DNA of 64,000 bases from Chloroflexota bacterium. GTDB taxonomy: Bacteria; Chloroflexota; Anaerolineae; Promineifilales; Promineifilaceae. The DNA lies in the NCBI GenBank assembly GCA_020628815.1, contig JAHDEN010000007.1:1-64000 (forward strand), written 5' to 3'. Under the pieces are notes generated by a model. That model searched no databases, was not told the DNA's origin, and saw nothing but the letters and a program-made list of their open reading frames with translations. This document shows, in pieces, positions 49,440-59,347 of the stretch. The stretch's first letter is position 1; every line of letters begins with the position of its first letter. The position numbers and the translations under genes are program-made.

Positions 49440-51125
49440 ATGAAACATTTATCAGGTGGCCAAGCGGCCGTAGAGGCACTCAAAGTAGAAGAAGTGGGCC
49501 ATGTGTTTGGCCTGATCGGCTCTGCCACAATCGAAATGTTTGACGCTTTTTACGGCTCAACAGACATTAAGTTAATCGGCGTACGTGATGAACGGACCGG
49601 AACCCATATGGCCGACGGGTATGCCCGAGCAACCGGCGGACCGGGTGTGATCTTGGCAGGCCAAAACGGACCTGGCACAACCAATCTTGTAACTGGCTTG
49701 TCACAAGCGGCGGCCGCATTCTCCCCTGTCGTCGCTCTGGCTGGTTCTTTAGCAACCGGCCATGTCTATCGGGATGCGTTTCAAGAGGTTGACCAAGAGG
49801 CGCTGTTTAAACCGATCACCAAAAAGACGTGGACCGTTCCATCCACCGACCGGGTACCAGAAATGATGCGGGAAGCATTCCGTGTGGCACTCTCACCCCG
49901 GCAAGGACCGGTTCAGCTGAACTTACCCCGCGACATTCTAGCAGCCACGGCCGACTACCCTGATTTTCAATCACCTAAACAGTATCGGTCGCACAGCTTA
50001 CCGGCCGCACCAGAAGCGGCCATTCAAGATTCGGCCGAGCTGTTGCGCCATGCGAAAAAGCCGGTCATCGTCGCCGGTGGTGGCATCAAGAACACCGTGG
50101 CCCATGAAGCCTGCATCGAACTGGCCGAAACATTAAACGCCCCGATTGTGACCTCACCGGGCCATGGGGATGCGATCCCGTTTGGCCACCGCCTAAATGC
50201 TGGGCAGATGGGGCCGCGCGGTAACGTAGTGGCTTCAAGATTGGTGAAAGAGGCTGACGTAATTTTGGCCCTCGGCACCCGATTGGGCTTCAACTCAACC
50301 TTTTACACCTACGACAACATTAATGAACAGGCGAAAATCATCCAGGTTGAAATTGAGCCAACCGCCATCGGCCGGTTTTTCCCGGTCACCATCGGCATTT
50401 TTGCAGATGCCCCTACGGTGGCTAAGCAGCTAACAAAAGCGCTTGGCACGCTTGAGGCCATAGCAGAGGTTGATGCTTGGACCCAACAGTATATTCAAGA
50501 GCGAAAAGCGTATTTAGCCAAACGGGATGCGGACGCAGATGTTGAGGCGTTCCCCATCGTTCCGTCTGGGCTGTTTAAGGGATTGCGTGATGCGTTACCA
50601 AAAGATGCGACCATCACCCTAGATGCTGGAACCATGTGCCTGCAGGTAACCGACGCACTGAATTACCATCGGCCGCAAAGCTTGTTTACCCCGCTTGATT
50701 TTGGCCTTGTCGGCTTTTCGTTTGCAGCTGGATTAGGGGCAAAAGCGGCCCGGCCGGACTCACCCGTGATTAGTTTCTGCGGGGATGGTGGCTTCGGCAT
50801 GACGATTTCTGAGCTCAGTACGGCAGTTGAATACGACCTCAACACTGTCACCATTGTGATGAACAATCAGTGCTGGGGTGCTGAAAAGGCGTATCAACGA
50901 GACTTTTTTGACGAACGGTATATTGCGGCCGACATTAAAAGCCCGCCGTTTGACAAAGTCGCAGAACTCTATGGCGCGGCCGGATATCGGGTCGAGCGGG
51001 TGTCAGAGCTGGGCGATGCGGTGCAAGCTGCGCTCAACTGTGGCAAACCGGCCGTCATCGATGTGGCCGTTGATCCCAACGCCCTTTACAGCTTCCGACG
51101 TGATTCGTTTAAACATCGGGAGTAA
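49440..51125 (+). CDS. Thiamine-diphosphate-dependent enzyme (acetolactate synthase/benzoylformate decarboxylase-like)
   Basis: VFGLIGSATIEMFDAFY, DERTGTHMADGYARATG, CGDGGFGMTISELSTAVEYDLNTVTIVMNN. Confidence 0.92.
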   Translation: MKHLSGGQAAVEALKVEEVGHVFGLIGSATIEMFDAFYGSTDIKLIGVRDERTGTHMADGYARATGGPGVILAGQNGPGTTNLVTGLSQAAAAFSPVVALAGSLATGHVYRDAFQEVDQEALFKPITKKTWTVPSTDRVPEMMREAFRVALSPRQGPVQLNLPRDILAATADYPDFQSPKQYRSHSLPAAPEAAIQDSAELLRHAKKPVIVAGGGIKNTVAHEACIELAETLNAPIVTSPGHGDAIPFGHRLNAGQMGPRGNVVASRLVKEADVILALGTRLGFNSTFYTYDNINEQAKIIQVEIEPTAIGRFFPVTIGIFADAPTVAKQLTKALGTLEAIAEVDAWTQQYIQERKAYLAKRDADADVEAFPIVPSGLFKGLRDALPKDATITLDAGTMCLQVTDALNYHRPQSLFTPLDFGLVGFSFAAGLGAKAARPDSPVISFCGDGGFGMTISELSTAVEYDLNTVTIVMNNQCWGAEKAYQRDFFDERYIAADIKSPPFDKVAELYGAAGYRVERVSELGDAVQAALNCGKPAVIDVAVDPNALYSFRRDSFKHRE

Positions 51126-51204
51126 TCAGCTATCAGTATTCAGTTTTCAGTTAGGCTGCTAAAAGTCAAGCTGAAAGCTGACGGCTAATAGCTAAAAGCC
51201 AAAA
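51126..51204. repeat. Heptad repeat island with inverted arms
   Basis: TCAGCTA TCAGTAT TCAGTTT TCAGTTA ... AAGTCAA GCTGAAA GCTGACG GCTAATA GCTAAAA GCCAAAA, ending at ATG 51205. Confidence 0.9.
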
Positions 51205-51585
51205 ATGACTCAAGAAGAAAAAATATATCCAAACACAATTGCCCATCAAGAAAAAGGAGACTGGAACCCGATCTGGGGACAGCTCCAAGAAATTGACCCA
51301 GATTATCTAGAAGCGTACCTCACTTTTCGGTCGATTCCTCGCCGTGAAGGCCCCCTGCCGGAAAAGTACAAAGAGCTGATTATGATTGCGATCAACGCGG
51401 CTACTACCCATCTTTATGCACCCGGCACCCGCAGACATATGCAAAACGCCTTAAAAGCTGGGGCCACCAAAGAGGAAATTTTTGAAGCGATTCAGCTCAC
51501 CACGGTGATGGGAATCCACGCCATGAATTTGGGATTGCCGATGCTTAATGAAGAGGTTAAGAAGTTCAACGCGGCCCAGTCATAG
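51205..51585 (+). CDS. Carboxymuconolactone decarboxylase/AhpD-like protein
   Basis: LPEKYKELIMIAINAATTHLYAPGTRRHMQNALKAGATKEEIFEAIQLTTVMG. Confidence 0.88.
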   Translation: MTQEEKIYPNTIAHQEKGDWNPIWGQLQEIDPDYLEAYLTFRSIPRREGPLPEKYKELIMIAINAATTHLYAPGTRRHMQNALKAGATKEEIFEAIQLTTVMGIHAMNLGLPMLNEEVKKFNAAQS

Positions 51586-51607
51586 CCAGCACCACAGGAA
51601 AAACAAC

Positions 51608-53083
51608 ATGAAACATTATCAAATGTACATCGATGGAAAATGGTGCGACGCTGAAGATGGCGCAACCCTCCAATCGATTAACCCGGCCACAGGGCAAGTT
51701 TGGGCCACGGTTGCAGTTGCGGGTGAGGCTGAGGTCAATCGAGCCGTAGCGGCGGCCGACCGTGCTCTAAAATCTGGCCCATGGGCAGAGATGAACGCGA
51801 CCCAACGGGGGAAACTACTGCGCAAATTGGGTGACTTGATCAGCACGCGGGTTAAACATCTGGGTGATATCGAGACGATTGACAGCGGCAAATTGGCCAA
51901 AGAAACGCACGGTCAAACCGGCTATGTCTCTGACTACTATTATTACTACGCTGGTTTAGCCGACAAAATTCAGGGGGCAACGCTCCCCATCGACAAACCG
52001 AACATGCACGTGTACACCAAGCGTGTTCCGATTGGGGTGGTAGCGGCCGTTGTGCCGTGGAACGCGCAGATGTTTTTGACGGCGACCAAGCTGGGTCCTG
52101 CTTTGGCGGCCGGGAACACGGTGGTATTGAAAGCGTCTGAACATGCTCCAGCCCCGCTATTTGAGTTTGCCAAAATTATTGAAGAGGCCGGTTTCCCACC
52201 CGGCGTTGTGAACGTCATCACCGGCTTTGGTGAGCCATGCGGCCGGTTGCTCACCAGCCATCCTGACGTAGCCCGGGTCGCTTTTACCGGCGGACCAGAA
52301 ACTGCGCGCCATGTGGTGCGCAACACGGCCGAAAATTTCGCCGTTGTCTCGCTTGAGCTGGGTGGCAAATCACCCATCATTGTGTTTGAAGATGCGGATA
52401 TTGAAAACGCCCTGAATGCTGTTATCGCCGGAAACTTTGGGGCCACGGGGCAGAGCTGTGTGGCAGGCTCACGTGTCTTTGTCCAGTCGAGCATCCGCAA
52501 AAAGTTTTTAGAGCAGCTGGTTGAGCGGGCCAAACTAATCAAGATCGGCGATCCCTTGGCCGAAGAGACGCAAATTGGGCCGCTGGCAACCAAAGCGCAG
52601 CTCGAACATATCACAGAATCTGTGAACGATGCGGTTGCTCAAGGAGCTACGCTGTTGCACGGTGGAGCATCTCCCAAAGGCTTTGAAAACGGCTGGTATT
52701 ACGAGCCAACTATTCTTGATTGCCCCAATCAACAGGTACGCACGGTTCAAGAAGAGATGTTTGGCCCTGTGCTTTCAACCCTTAGCTTTGAGACGGAAGA
52801 AGAGGCGATTGCGCTGGCAAACGATACACAGTTTGGTCTAGCGGCCGGTGTGTTTACTAAAGATGTCGGCCGGGCAATTCGTGTCTCAGACGCGATTCTT
52901 TCCGGCATTGTATGGGTCAACACCTATCGGGTGATCTCACCCATCGCCCCGTTTGGTGGCTTTAAGCACAGCGGCCCCGGCCGTGAAAGCGGTGTCGATG
53001 CGATTCACGAATACACCCGCACAAAAACCGTTTGGATCAATACGTCCCAAGAGCCAATGGCAAATCCATTTGGCATTCGATAA
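51608..53083 (+). CDS. Aldehyde dehydrogenase
   Basis: VPWNAQMFLTATKLGPALAAGNTVVLKASE, LELGGKSPIIVFEDAD, FGATGQSCVAGSRVFV; start MKHYQMYIDGKW. Confidence 0.95.
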   Translation: MKHYQMYIDGKWCDAEDGATLQSINPATGQVWATVAVAGEAEVNRAVAAADRALKSGPWAEMNATQRGKLLRKLGDLISTRVKHLGDIETIDSGKLAKETHGQTGYVSDYYYYYAGLADKIQGATLPIDKPNMHVYTKRVPIGVVAAVVPWNAQMFLTATKLGPALAAGNTVVLKASEHAPAPLFEFAKIIEEAGFPPGVVNVITGFGEPCGRLLTSHPDVARVAFTGGPETARHVVRNTAENFAVVSLELGGKSPIIVFEDADIENALNAVIAGNFGATGQSCVAGSRVFVQSSIRKKFLEQLVERAKLIKIGDPLAEETQIGPLATKAQLEHITESVNDAVAQGATLLHGGASPKGFENGWYYEPTILDCPNQQVRTVQEEMFGPVLSTLSFETEEEAIALANDTQFGLAAGVFTKDVGRAIRVSDAILSGIVWVNTYRVISPIAPFGGFKHSGPGRESGVDAIHEYTRTKTVWINTSQEPMANPFGIR

Positions 53084-53123
53084 CTAAAACCCAAAATAAC
53101 CCACAATCCCAGGAGACAACCTA

Positions 53124-54164
53124 ATGAAATTTCAACTTGCAGTAAATATGGAGCGAATGGGTCCCGGAGAGCACGACATGGTGGATGTTGAAAGGCATAC
53201 GCTTAAAATGGTGCAGATGGCTGACGAAGGGGGCTTTAACATCGCATGGGCGGCCGAGCATCATGCCTTAGAAATGACAATTGCCCCCAATCCATTCCAG
53301 ATTTTGACCTGGTGGGCGGCCCACACCAACACTATTCGGCTTGGCCCGGCCGTGGCGGTCGCCGCTTATTGGAACCCGATCAATCTTGCTGGCGAGGCGG
53401 CTTTGCTTGACCTGTACAGCGGGGGACGGCTTGAGTTCGGCATCGGTTCTGGCGCGTATCAGCGTGAGTTTGACCGGATGCACCCCGGGCTGTCGCAGAA
53501 AGATGCGTGGCGCTACATGCAAGAGATGCTCCCGGCCGTAAGGGCGTTATGGGAGGGAGATTACGAGCATAACGGTGAATTTTGGCAGTTTCCCACAGCA
53601 ACCTCCGTTCCCAAACCGCTGCAAAAAAGCCCTCCTGTTTGGGTGGCGGCTCGCGCACCAATTACATTCGATTATGCTGTGGAGAACAATTGCCATGTCA
53701 TGTCGTGGCCTTTTACTCAGCCAATGGATGAAGTGACCGTATATAAAAACAGGCTTGAGGATTCAATAGCCAAAAACGGTGGCTCACATCGGCCGATTTT
53801 TGCCGTCATGCGCCATGCGGCCGTTTATGACAATAAAAAAGATTGGGAGATTCCGGTTCGGGCGGCTCAGCGTCAGCTGGGTCAGTTTGGCAATTTGATG
53901 AAAGGAACAGGCAAAGTGATTAATGGGTTCCCTGAAACCCCGGACATGGAAGAGCTGGTCCAAAACCCGATGCTAAATGGTGACATGCTGCACGAAAACA
54001 TGCTGTTTGGAACCCCTGATGAAGTCATCAAAAAGCTCAAAGTTTACGAAGAACTCGGAGCTGACGAGTTTATTTACTATGCCAGCTTGGGGTTACCACA
54101 CAAAGAGCAAATACGGTCTTTAGAGTTATTCTGCAAAGAAGTGATGCCTGAGTTCGCAGAATAA
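53124..54164 (+). CDS. LLM-class flavin-dependent oxidoreductase
   Basis: ADEGGFNIAWAAEHHALEMTIAPNP, LDLYSGGRLEFGIGSGAYQREFDR. Confidence 0.92.
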   Translation: MKFQLAVNMERMGPGEHDMVDVERHTLKMVQMADEGGFNIAWAAEHHALEMTIAPNPFQILTWWAAHTNTIRLGPAVAVAAYWNPINLAGEAALLDLYSGGRLEFGIGSGAYQREFDRMHPGLSQKDAWRYMQEMLPAVRALWEGDYEHNGEFWQFPTATSVPKPLQKSPPVWVAARAPITFDYAVENNCHVMSWPFTQPMDEVTVYKNRLEDSIAKNGGSHRPIFAVMRHAAVYDNKKDWEIPVRAAQRQLGQFGNLMKGTGKVINGFPETPDMEELVQNPMLNGDMLHENMLFGTPDEVIKKLKVYEELGADEFIYYASLGLPHKEQIRSLELFCKEVMPEFAE

Positions 54165-54195
54165 ACCATCAAGCGATTCATGTCTCCCCCAATCT

Positions 54196-54305
54196 CGCAG
54201 GATCAATCCTGCGGTTAAGATAGGAAGCCCGATAAGTCGGGCTCTCGCGGCTGTTTTAACCTGATTGATCAGGTTTCTTCTCTTAAACGAGGGCTTCAGC
54301 CCTCG
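54196..54305. repeat. Four evenly spaced 18-bp hairpins of unrelated sequence
   Basis: CGCAGGATcaATCCTGCG (54196-54213), AGCCCGAtaagTCGGGCT (54226-54243), AACCTGATtgATCAGGTT (54258-54275), CGAGGGCttcaGCCCTCG (54288-54305). Confidence 0.9.
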
Positions 54306-54431
54306 GAAAAATGGGCCAAATTAATACCAAATGCCCGATGGTGTCCGCCCCTATGTAGTTTTGACGTTTGCACGTTTTTCGCAGGCCGCGTTTCAGGATG
54401 GAAGCGAAAGTAAAAATTGGCGAAGGTCTTC

Positions 54432-55325
54432 TCAAGAAAATAGCCGTTTTTGCAATACTTCTATATGTTCAACGCCTAATCCACAACAAGTGCCAATCAA
54501 GTTCACACCCCGGCCGAGCCAACGTTCGGCCGCATCCGCATAATCCTCAGGATGAATGATGCCGTCGTAAATCCAAGCCTGCCCGTCGACATATTCACCC
54601 GAATGGGCATACACACCGATCAGCCCGTTCCATTGCTTTTGCATCACATCTAAACAAGCATCGATTTGTGGCGTTTTTGTGTGCATGATGCTAATCAGCG
54701 GGATGTCGTACCCATCAAGGGCTTTAATCCCTTCTTCCAGCGATCCGCCATAAAGCAATTGGGGAACCCCGTCATCGTCGAGATCACAGCTAAATCCAAC
54801 CCAAACGGGCAACCCGGTTCGCTGTGATTCTTCGATCTGAATCTTCATTTTTTCGATGTCAGACATCATTTCTAGCATGATCAGCTCGGCCCCAGCCTCG
54901 TGCATGATGATCGCTTGGTCGCGGGTGTTTGTGCGTAGCACATCAAGAGATGGCTCCGATTTCCAATACCAGTGGGATATGCCTGCGGCGACAACCACAT
55001 CATCGGCCGATAGCGCCTCACGCGCTTCAACTGCTAGCTCAACCCCACGCCGATTAAGCAGGTCAAACTCAGCTTCCCAAACGGCATCTTCTAAAATTGC
55101 CCGGCCGGTAGCAAACGTGTTCGAAATAATAATTTCTGCCCCAAGTTTGATGTAATCGGTATGGATTTGTCGCATGATCTCAGGATGGGTTTTGGCTCCA
55201 CCTGCGTTCCATGCGTGTTCAACGGCCGGGACACCCCGCCGTTTGACCTCTGTGCCAGTCGCTCCGTCAATTAAAATTTTCTCTCCGGCCGAAAGCCGAT
55301 CCAAAAGCTTGGTATACGCGTTCAT
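54432..55325 (-). CDS. Homocysteine S-methyltransferase family protein
   Basis: ILIDGATGTEVKRRGVPAVEHAWN, ISNTFATGRAIL, LIGTCCGLGVEHIEVL (Zn-binding GGCC-like). Confidence 0.9.
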   Translation of the reverse strand: MNAYTKLLDRLSAGEKILIDGATGTEVKRRGVPAVEHAWNAGGAKTHPEIMRQIHTDYIKLGAEIIISNTFATGRAILEDAVWEAEFDLLNRRGVELAVEAREALSADDVVVAAGISHWYWKSEPSLDVLRTNTRDQAIIMHEAGAELIMLEMMSDIEKMKIQIEESQRTGLPVWVGFSCDLDDDGVPQLLYGGSLEEGIKALDGYDIPLISIMHTKTPQIDACLDVMQKQWNGLIGVYAHSGEYVDGQAWIYDGIIHPEDYADAAERWLGRGVNLIGTCCGLGVEHIEVLQKRLFS

Positions 55326-55417
55326 ACATTCACCTTTCATTTCAACTGAAAAGGCAAATTTTACACCGATTTTCGGCCGAGGCCAGAGAGAAAAAGTCGG
55401 TATTTAGCCGAAGATTA

Positions 55418-56047
55418 TTACGCTGTTTTTTGATTGTTAATGGCTAAATATGTCTCGTAGAACTCGGTTAGCTTCAAAAAGGTCTCGGCCCACAGCTCTT
55501 CAGCTTTCTTTTCGGAAACACCGGTTTCCAAGTGGGTGTCGTTGTGCATCCATACCGCATCTGCCCGCAGCTTACCAAGGTGGTACGCTTGCTCATATGG
55601 AATGTCTGACAAGCCAGCCACAATAGAGGCATCATGATGGGTGTATTTTTCATATTCGCGGCGATGATGGGCTACCCAACGCTCGAAGTCATGCTCCGCT
55701 ATTTTGGCCCCATCCACATTAACCCCCAACTTATCAACTAGCAGGGTGTAATGCTCTTTCAGCCCATTGCGAACTTTCTCCCAATACATTTCAGATTCTG
55801 AGATCATTCCCCCATCTTCGGCCGTTTCGGCTACATCGTGCCACCAAACCGCACTAATCCAAGGCTCCAAAATTTCAAACGCTTCATCTTTCGATATCGG
55901 GTATATCTCGGTATAAAGGTTTGCCATAGCGGTCATCAGCCTATGAGGGAGCTTTTTATCGTGCAGCTTCCAAGTATTTAATTCTAGCTTAGTAAGGTTC
56001 AATGCTTCAGGGCTAACATGGGTTGACTCTAAATAATTCAAATTCAT
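55418..56047 (-). CDS. Hypothetical helical protein
   Basis: 209-aa ORF with start and good coding character; no recognised domain. Confidence 0.65.
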   Translation of the reverse strand: MNLNYLESTHVSPEALNLTKLELNTWKLHDKKLPHRLMTAMANLYTEIYPISKDEAFEILEPWISAVWWHDVAETAEDGGMISESEMYWEKVRNGLKEHYTLLVDKLGVNVDGAKIAEHDFERWVAHHRREYEKYTHHDASIVAGLSDIPYEQAYHLGKLRADAVWMHNDTHLETGVSEKKAEELWAETFLKLTEFYETYLAINNQKTA

Positions 56048-56541
56048 AAATACACATCCTCGTTTGTTTGTCTCTTCAAAAAAAACTTAAATTGGCACAT
56101 AAAAGTTAAAACAGGCAGCAAAGAAAATCTGATGGCATTCTCTATTCTTCTTTATTTTTGTAGTTGGGGCTTGATAGGTTAGCCGTGCAGCGCCGCAAAA
56201 TCGTTAACAAGACTAGGGAAGATCAAAATGCATTTAATGTTTCCACCAGCTGATTTTGGATTATCTTCTATATTTCATCAGCATGTACTTGATTAGTTAT
56301 TTCAAGCAGCCTCATGCTGAAAAGATTTCCTCTCATTCCAAATCACAATTCAAAACGAATAAAATAATTCTCGCCTCGAACATTTTATAAGACCCACCCT
56401 GAATACTCCCACCGTTTTAATCTGCTAATACCACTAGGGTCCTAGCCGGTTAGTACTATTTTTGACCGATTTTTGTTGGCTTCACGAAACTTGAAGCGAA
56501 ATGATAGGTGTAAAAATACGCTGAATAAACAAATGTTTGGC

Positions 56542-57549
56542 TTAATCTCGACGAGATCCTGAATAAAGTCGAGCCCGAATCTGATCGCGTAAGGTCACAA
56601 GCTCTGGATAATCGTAAAAGAATCGGACCTTTTGATCAGCAATCGAATTACCCGCAGGCTTCTCGTTCAACACAAAATGTGTCCAAGATTCGGCAATATC
56701 TTCCCCTGGATTAGTGGCGGCGTAATCGGTGACAAAGCGGTCTTGATACTGTTCGTAGAAGCTGTAAAGCTCGTCTGGGTCCTGATCCAAGGGGAGTTCT
56801 GCATAAATATCTTGCCAAAATGCATTATAAAAATCATTGATGTATGAGTTTGAATTAGCGCACCCTTCACCGGTGAAAAAACGGTTGCAAGCTTCGGCCG
56901 CCTCTTCATAAGCGAGATCATCTGCATTGGCTTTTGTATCAAATGGGACTTGATTGTTGTTTAAAGTGAGCACATGCCCAAATTCATGAATCAGAGTGTA
57001 CCGCTGCTCTTTTTTATTCTCAGCATCAACCGCATCCATCACAATTTTCCACTGGGTCTCATTTCCTGGGATCGGTTCAACATAGGCCATCGTGTTGTCT
57101 ACACCATCGGTAAAAATGCCGTATTCTGCGATTTGTCGTCTATTTTCGGCTGGAATAATGGTTGCAAACTCTTGCCACATCGCCTCATGGGCAACTGTGT
57201 CGGCGATAATATCTTCTTCTTCAACGGTTAACGGTTCACCTTCGATAGGATCAACCGGCCGGTCATTTTGCAGAGTGTAGGTCACGAGCACATTCACATC
57301 TTCAGGCACACCAAACACAATATTGCCTAAATCGGCTAAGAAGTCGCCAAAAAATCCCAACAGCCCCGGGTCCTCTGCACAGGTTCCATCTAACTCACAA
57401 GTGAGATAACAATATTGATCTTCTTCAACAAACGTCTCATCTTCGTAACAGTCATCAGCCGTTAAAACAAACGCCTCAGGCGCACATCCGGCCAAAAGCA
57501 TTCCAAAAGCAACTTGCAGTATAAATCCGATTCTCAAATATTGTTTCAT
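56542..57549 (-). CDS. Putative lipoprotein zinc metallopeptidase
   Basis: Lipobox FGMLLAGCAPE; LIHEFGHVLTLN HExxH motif. Confidence 0.65.
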   Translation of the reverse strand: MKQYLRIGFILQVAFGMLLAGCAPEAFVLTADDCYEDETFVEEDQYCYLTCELDGTCAEDPGLLGFFGDFLADLGNIVFGVPEDVNVLVTYTLQNDRPVDPIEGEPLTVEEEDIIADTVAHEAMWQEFATIIPAENRRQIAEYGIFTDGVDNTMAYVEPIPGNETQWKIVMDAVDAENKKEQRYTLIHEFGHVLTLNNNQVPFDTKANADDLAYEEAAEACNRFFTGEGCANSNSYINDFYNAFWQDIYAELPLDQDPDELYSFYEQYQDRFVTDYAATNPGEDIAESWTHFVLNEKPAGNSIADQKVRFFYDYPELVTLRDQIRARLYSGSRRD

Positions 57550-57644
57550 AATCTCTCCAGTTGATAGACAGAGTTTAATCACAATTCAGCAAATTATCAC
57601 CAGCTATACAGTCCTATTATTTTCGCTATTGCTAAAAAATAGCT

Positions 57645-58217
57645 CTAGCTTTCAAACGGATCAATTTTTAAAAGATGCTTGATTTGTGACCATGCATGAG
57701 CCTCGTTTTCACCAACCTGGTAAGGCTTAAACCCCATCCCTAAATAAAGATTTAAAGCTGGAACACGACGGGTGTTGGTTGATAAAAACGCGGCCGAATG
57801 ACCCAGCTCAGTAAGCAGTTGACACGTTTTTGCCAACATCGGCTTTGCCAGTCCCATCCCCTGCGATTCCGGCCGGATAGCAACCCAGTGAACCTGACCC
57901 AGCGATTCCCCCGTTAATTTACTAGACTCCCATGCGGTAATCGACCCGATATCTCGGCCGGAAGGGTCCACCAAAAACATGACCCGCTCAGCCAAGTAGT
58001 CGGCCGGACCTGACAAGGAATTCTTAAATGTATCAGCGGTTGCGGTAAAAAACTCATCGGCCGAGTTTTGGACATCAACCCATGTCGCAACATCACCCTC
58101 ACAGTAAAATCGCATGCTGTACCCCTCCGGCAGAGGCATTTGAGCCACACGGCTTAAATCTTCGTGCATCATCCAGACATCTACATCGGGCAAGTCGTCT
58201 TGGTCAAGATGATTCAT
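57645..58217 (-). CDS. GNAT family N-acetyltransferase
   Basis: QVHWVAIRPESQGMGLAKPMLAKTCQLLTELGHSAAFLSTNTRRVPALNLYLGMGFKPY. Confidence 0.9.
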   Translation of the reverse strand: MNHLDQDDLPDVDVWMMHEDLSRVAQMPLPEGYSMRFYCEGDVATWVDVQNSADEFFTATADTFKNSLSGPADYLAERVMFLVDPSGRDIGSITAWESSKLTGESLGQVHWVAIRPESQGMGLAKPMLAKTCQLLTELGHSAAFLSTNTRRVPALNLYLGMGFKPYQVGENEAHAWSQIKHLLKIDPFES

Positions 58218-59336
58218 TTAACTTTTCAACGTATTGGGGGCTTCATAATCGGCCGAATGGATGAACTTGTGATTGGCTAAATAACGGCCCATCGTTTCCC
58301 GCTGCAGGTCGCTCAAAATCCACCTCTTTTTGTCTGAGTCCTGCGCCAAAACGGTGCCCGCCTGAGAATCTTTGTCTAAAACAGCCACCACGTCCGTCAT
58401 GTCAGCCGGCCGACAGTTGCAATAGGCCAACATCGCTTCGGCCGTTTTCTGCGGCTCTTGTTTCCAATCACGATACCGAATGGCAAGCATCTCCATCCCC
58501 ATGTCACAATACTGAGCATGCCGCTCCATATAATTTAGCCATTCAAGCGTCATCAGCTCGGCAAACGTCCGGTGAGGTTCAGGGGGGAGCTGCCCAATCG
58601 CTGGAATCAAGACTTCTTTATATCCTCGATATCCGATTTCATGCCCCCTCAGCTCGTCGGCCGACATTTCGCCCCCGCCAAAATACGCGGTTAAGCAAGA
58701 TTGCATCCAAGTTTCAGCATTGCGATATAAAAACAGATGCTTCGCCTCTGGAAAAAGCTCATGCAGCCAACCGGTTAACTCAAGCGCGTAGCTATGTTCT
58801 TTTATCACCCATGCCCGATCAGCAGCCGTTTTACACAGCAACAACACCGTTGCCTTCAACAAAGCCATTTGCTCAGCTTTTTTGGCAGGATGTGAATTCT
58901 TCTCGATCACCAGTTGAGGGAGCACAAAAGGCTCTGACAAATTTATGACGCCGGGCACCTGCGCAAAGAGCTGGCTGGCCAATGTTGAGCCACAGCGGCC
59001 GGTTGAATGGATAAAAACAAGTCGATCTTGATCGATACTCACCCGCTCTGCCATCTGCACTAACGTATTAAAAGACACCGTCATTACCCGCAATGCTTCG
59101 TCATATTGGGTGATAAACATAAACGGAACCTGAGACAAATCAGTCTCGGCCGGAGTTTCAACAAATACGGCGGTTTCTGTATCAAAATCCAGGCTGTACA
59201 GGGTCACCGAATCATTCCCCAAGATCGCATCAATGCCGGTTCTACTTGTCTCTTCCAGCCCGAAGTCTGACAGATGTGGGATCGCAAACATTGAGTCCCG
59301 TAACTTTTCTACAATTTTATAAATGATTACTTCCAT
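58218..59336 (-). CDS. Sulfotransferase-like protein
   Basis: VFIHSTGRCGSTLASQLFAQVPGVINLSEPFV PAPS-binding-like loop. Confidence 0.7.
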   Translation of the reverse strand: MEVIIYKIVEKLRDSMFAIPHLSDFGLEETSRTGIDAILGNDSVTLYSLDFDTETAVFVETPAETDLSQVPFMFITQYDEALRVMTVSFNTLVQMAERVSIDQDRLVFIHSTGRCGSTLASQLFAQVPGVINLSEPFVLPQLVIEKNSHPAKKAEQMALLKATVLLLCKTAADRAWVIKEHSYALELTGWLHELFPEAKHLFLYRNAETWMQSCLTAYFGGGEMSADELRGHEIGYRGYKEVLIPAIGQLPPEPHRTFAELMTLEWLNYMERHAQYCDMGMEMLAIRYRDWKQEPQKTAEAMLAYCNCRPADMTDVVAVLDKDSQAGTVLAQDSDKKRWILSDLQRETMGRYLANHKFIHSADYEAPNTLKS

Positions 59337-59347
59337 TAAATCCCACC

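Noticed and set aside
53084-53123. Possible heptad array (AACTAAAACCCAAAATAACCCACAATCCC) before the LLM gene
   Set aside because: 7-nt periodicity is weak and there is no inverted partner
54196-54305. CRISPR array (regularly spaced 30-bp units)
   Set aside because: The four units are palindromes of different sequence, not identical repeats with unique spacers, and no cas genes are present
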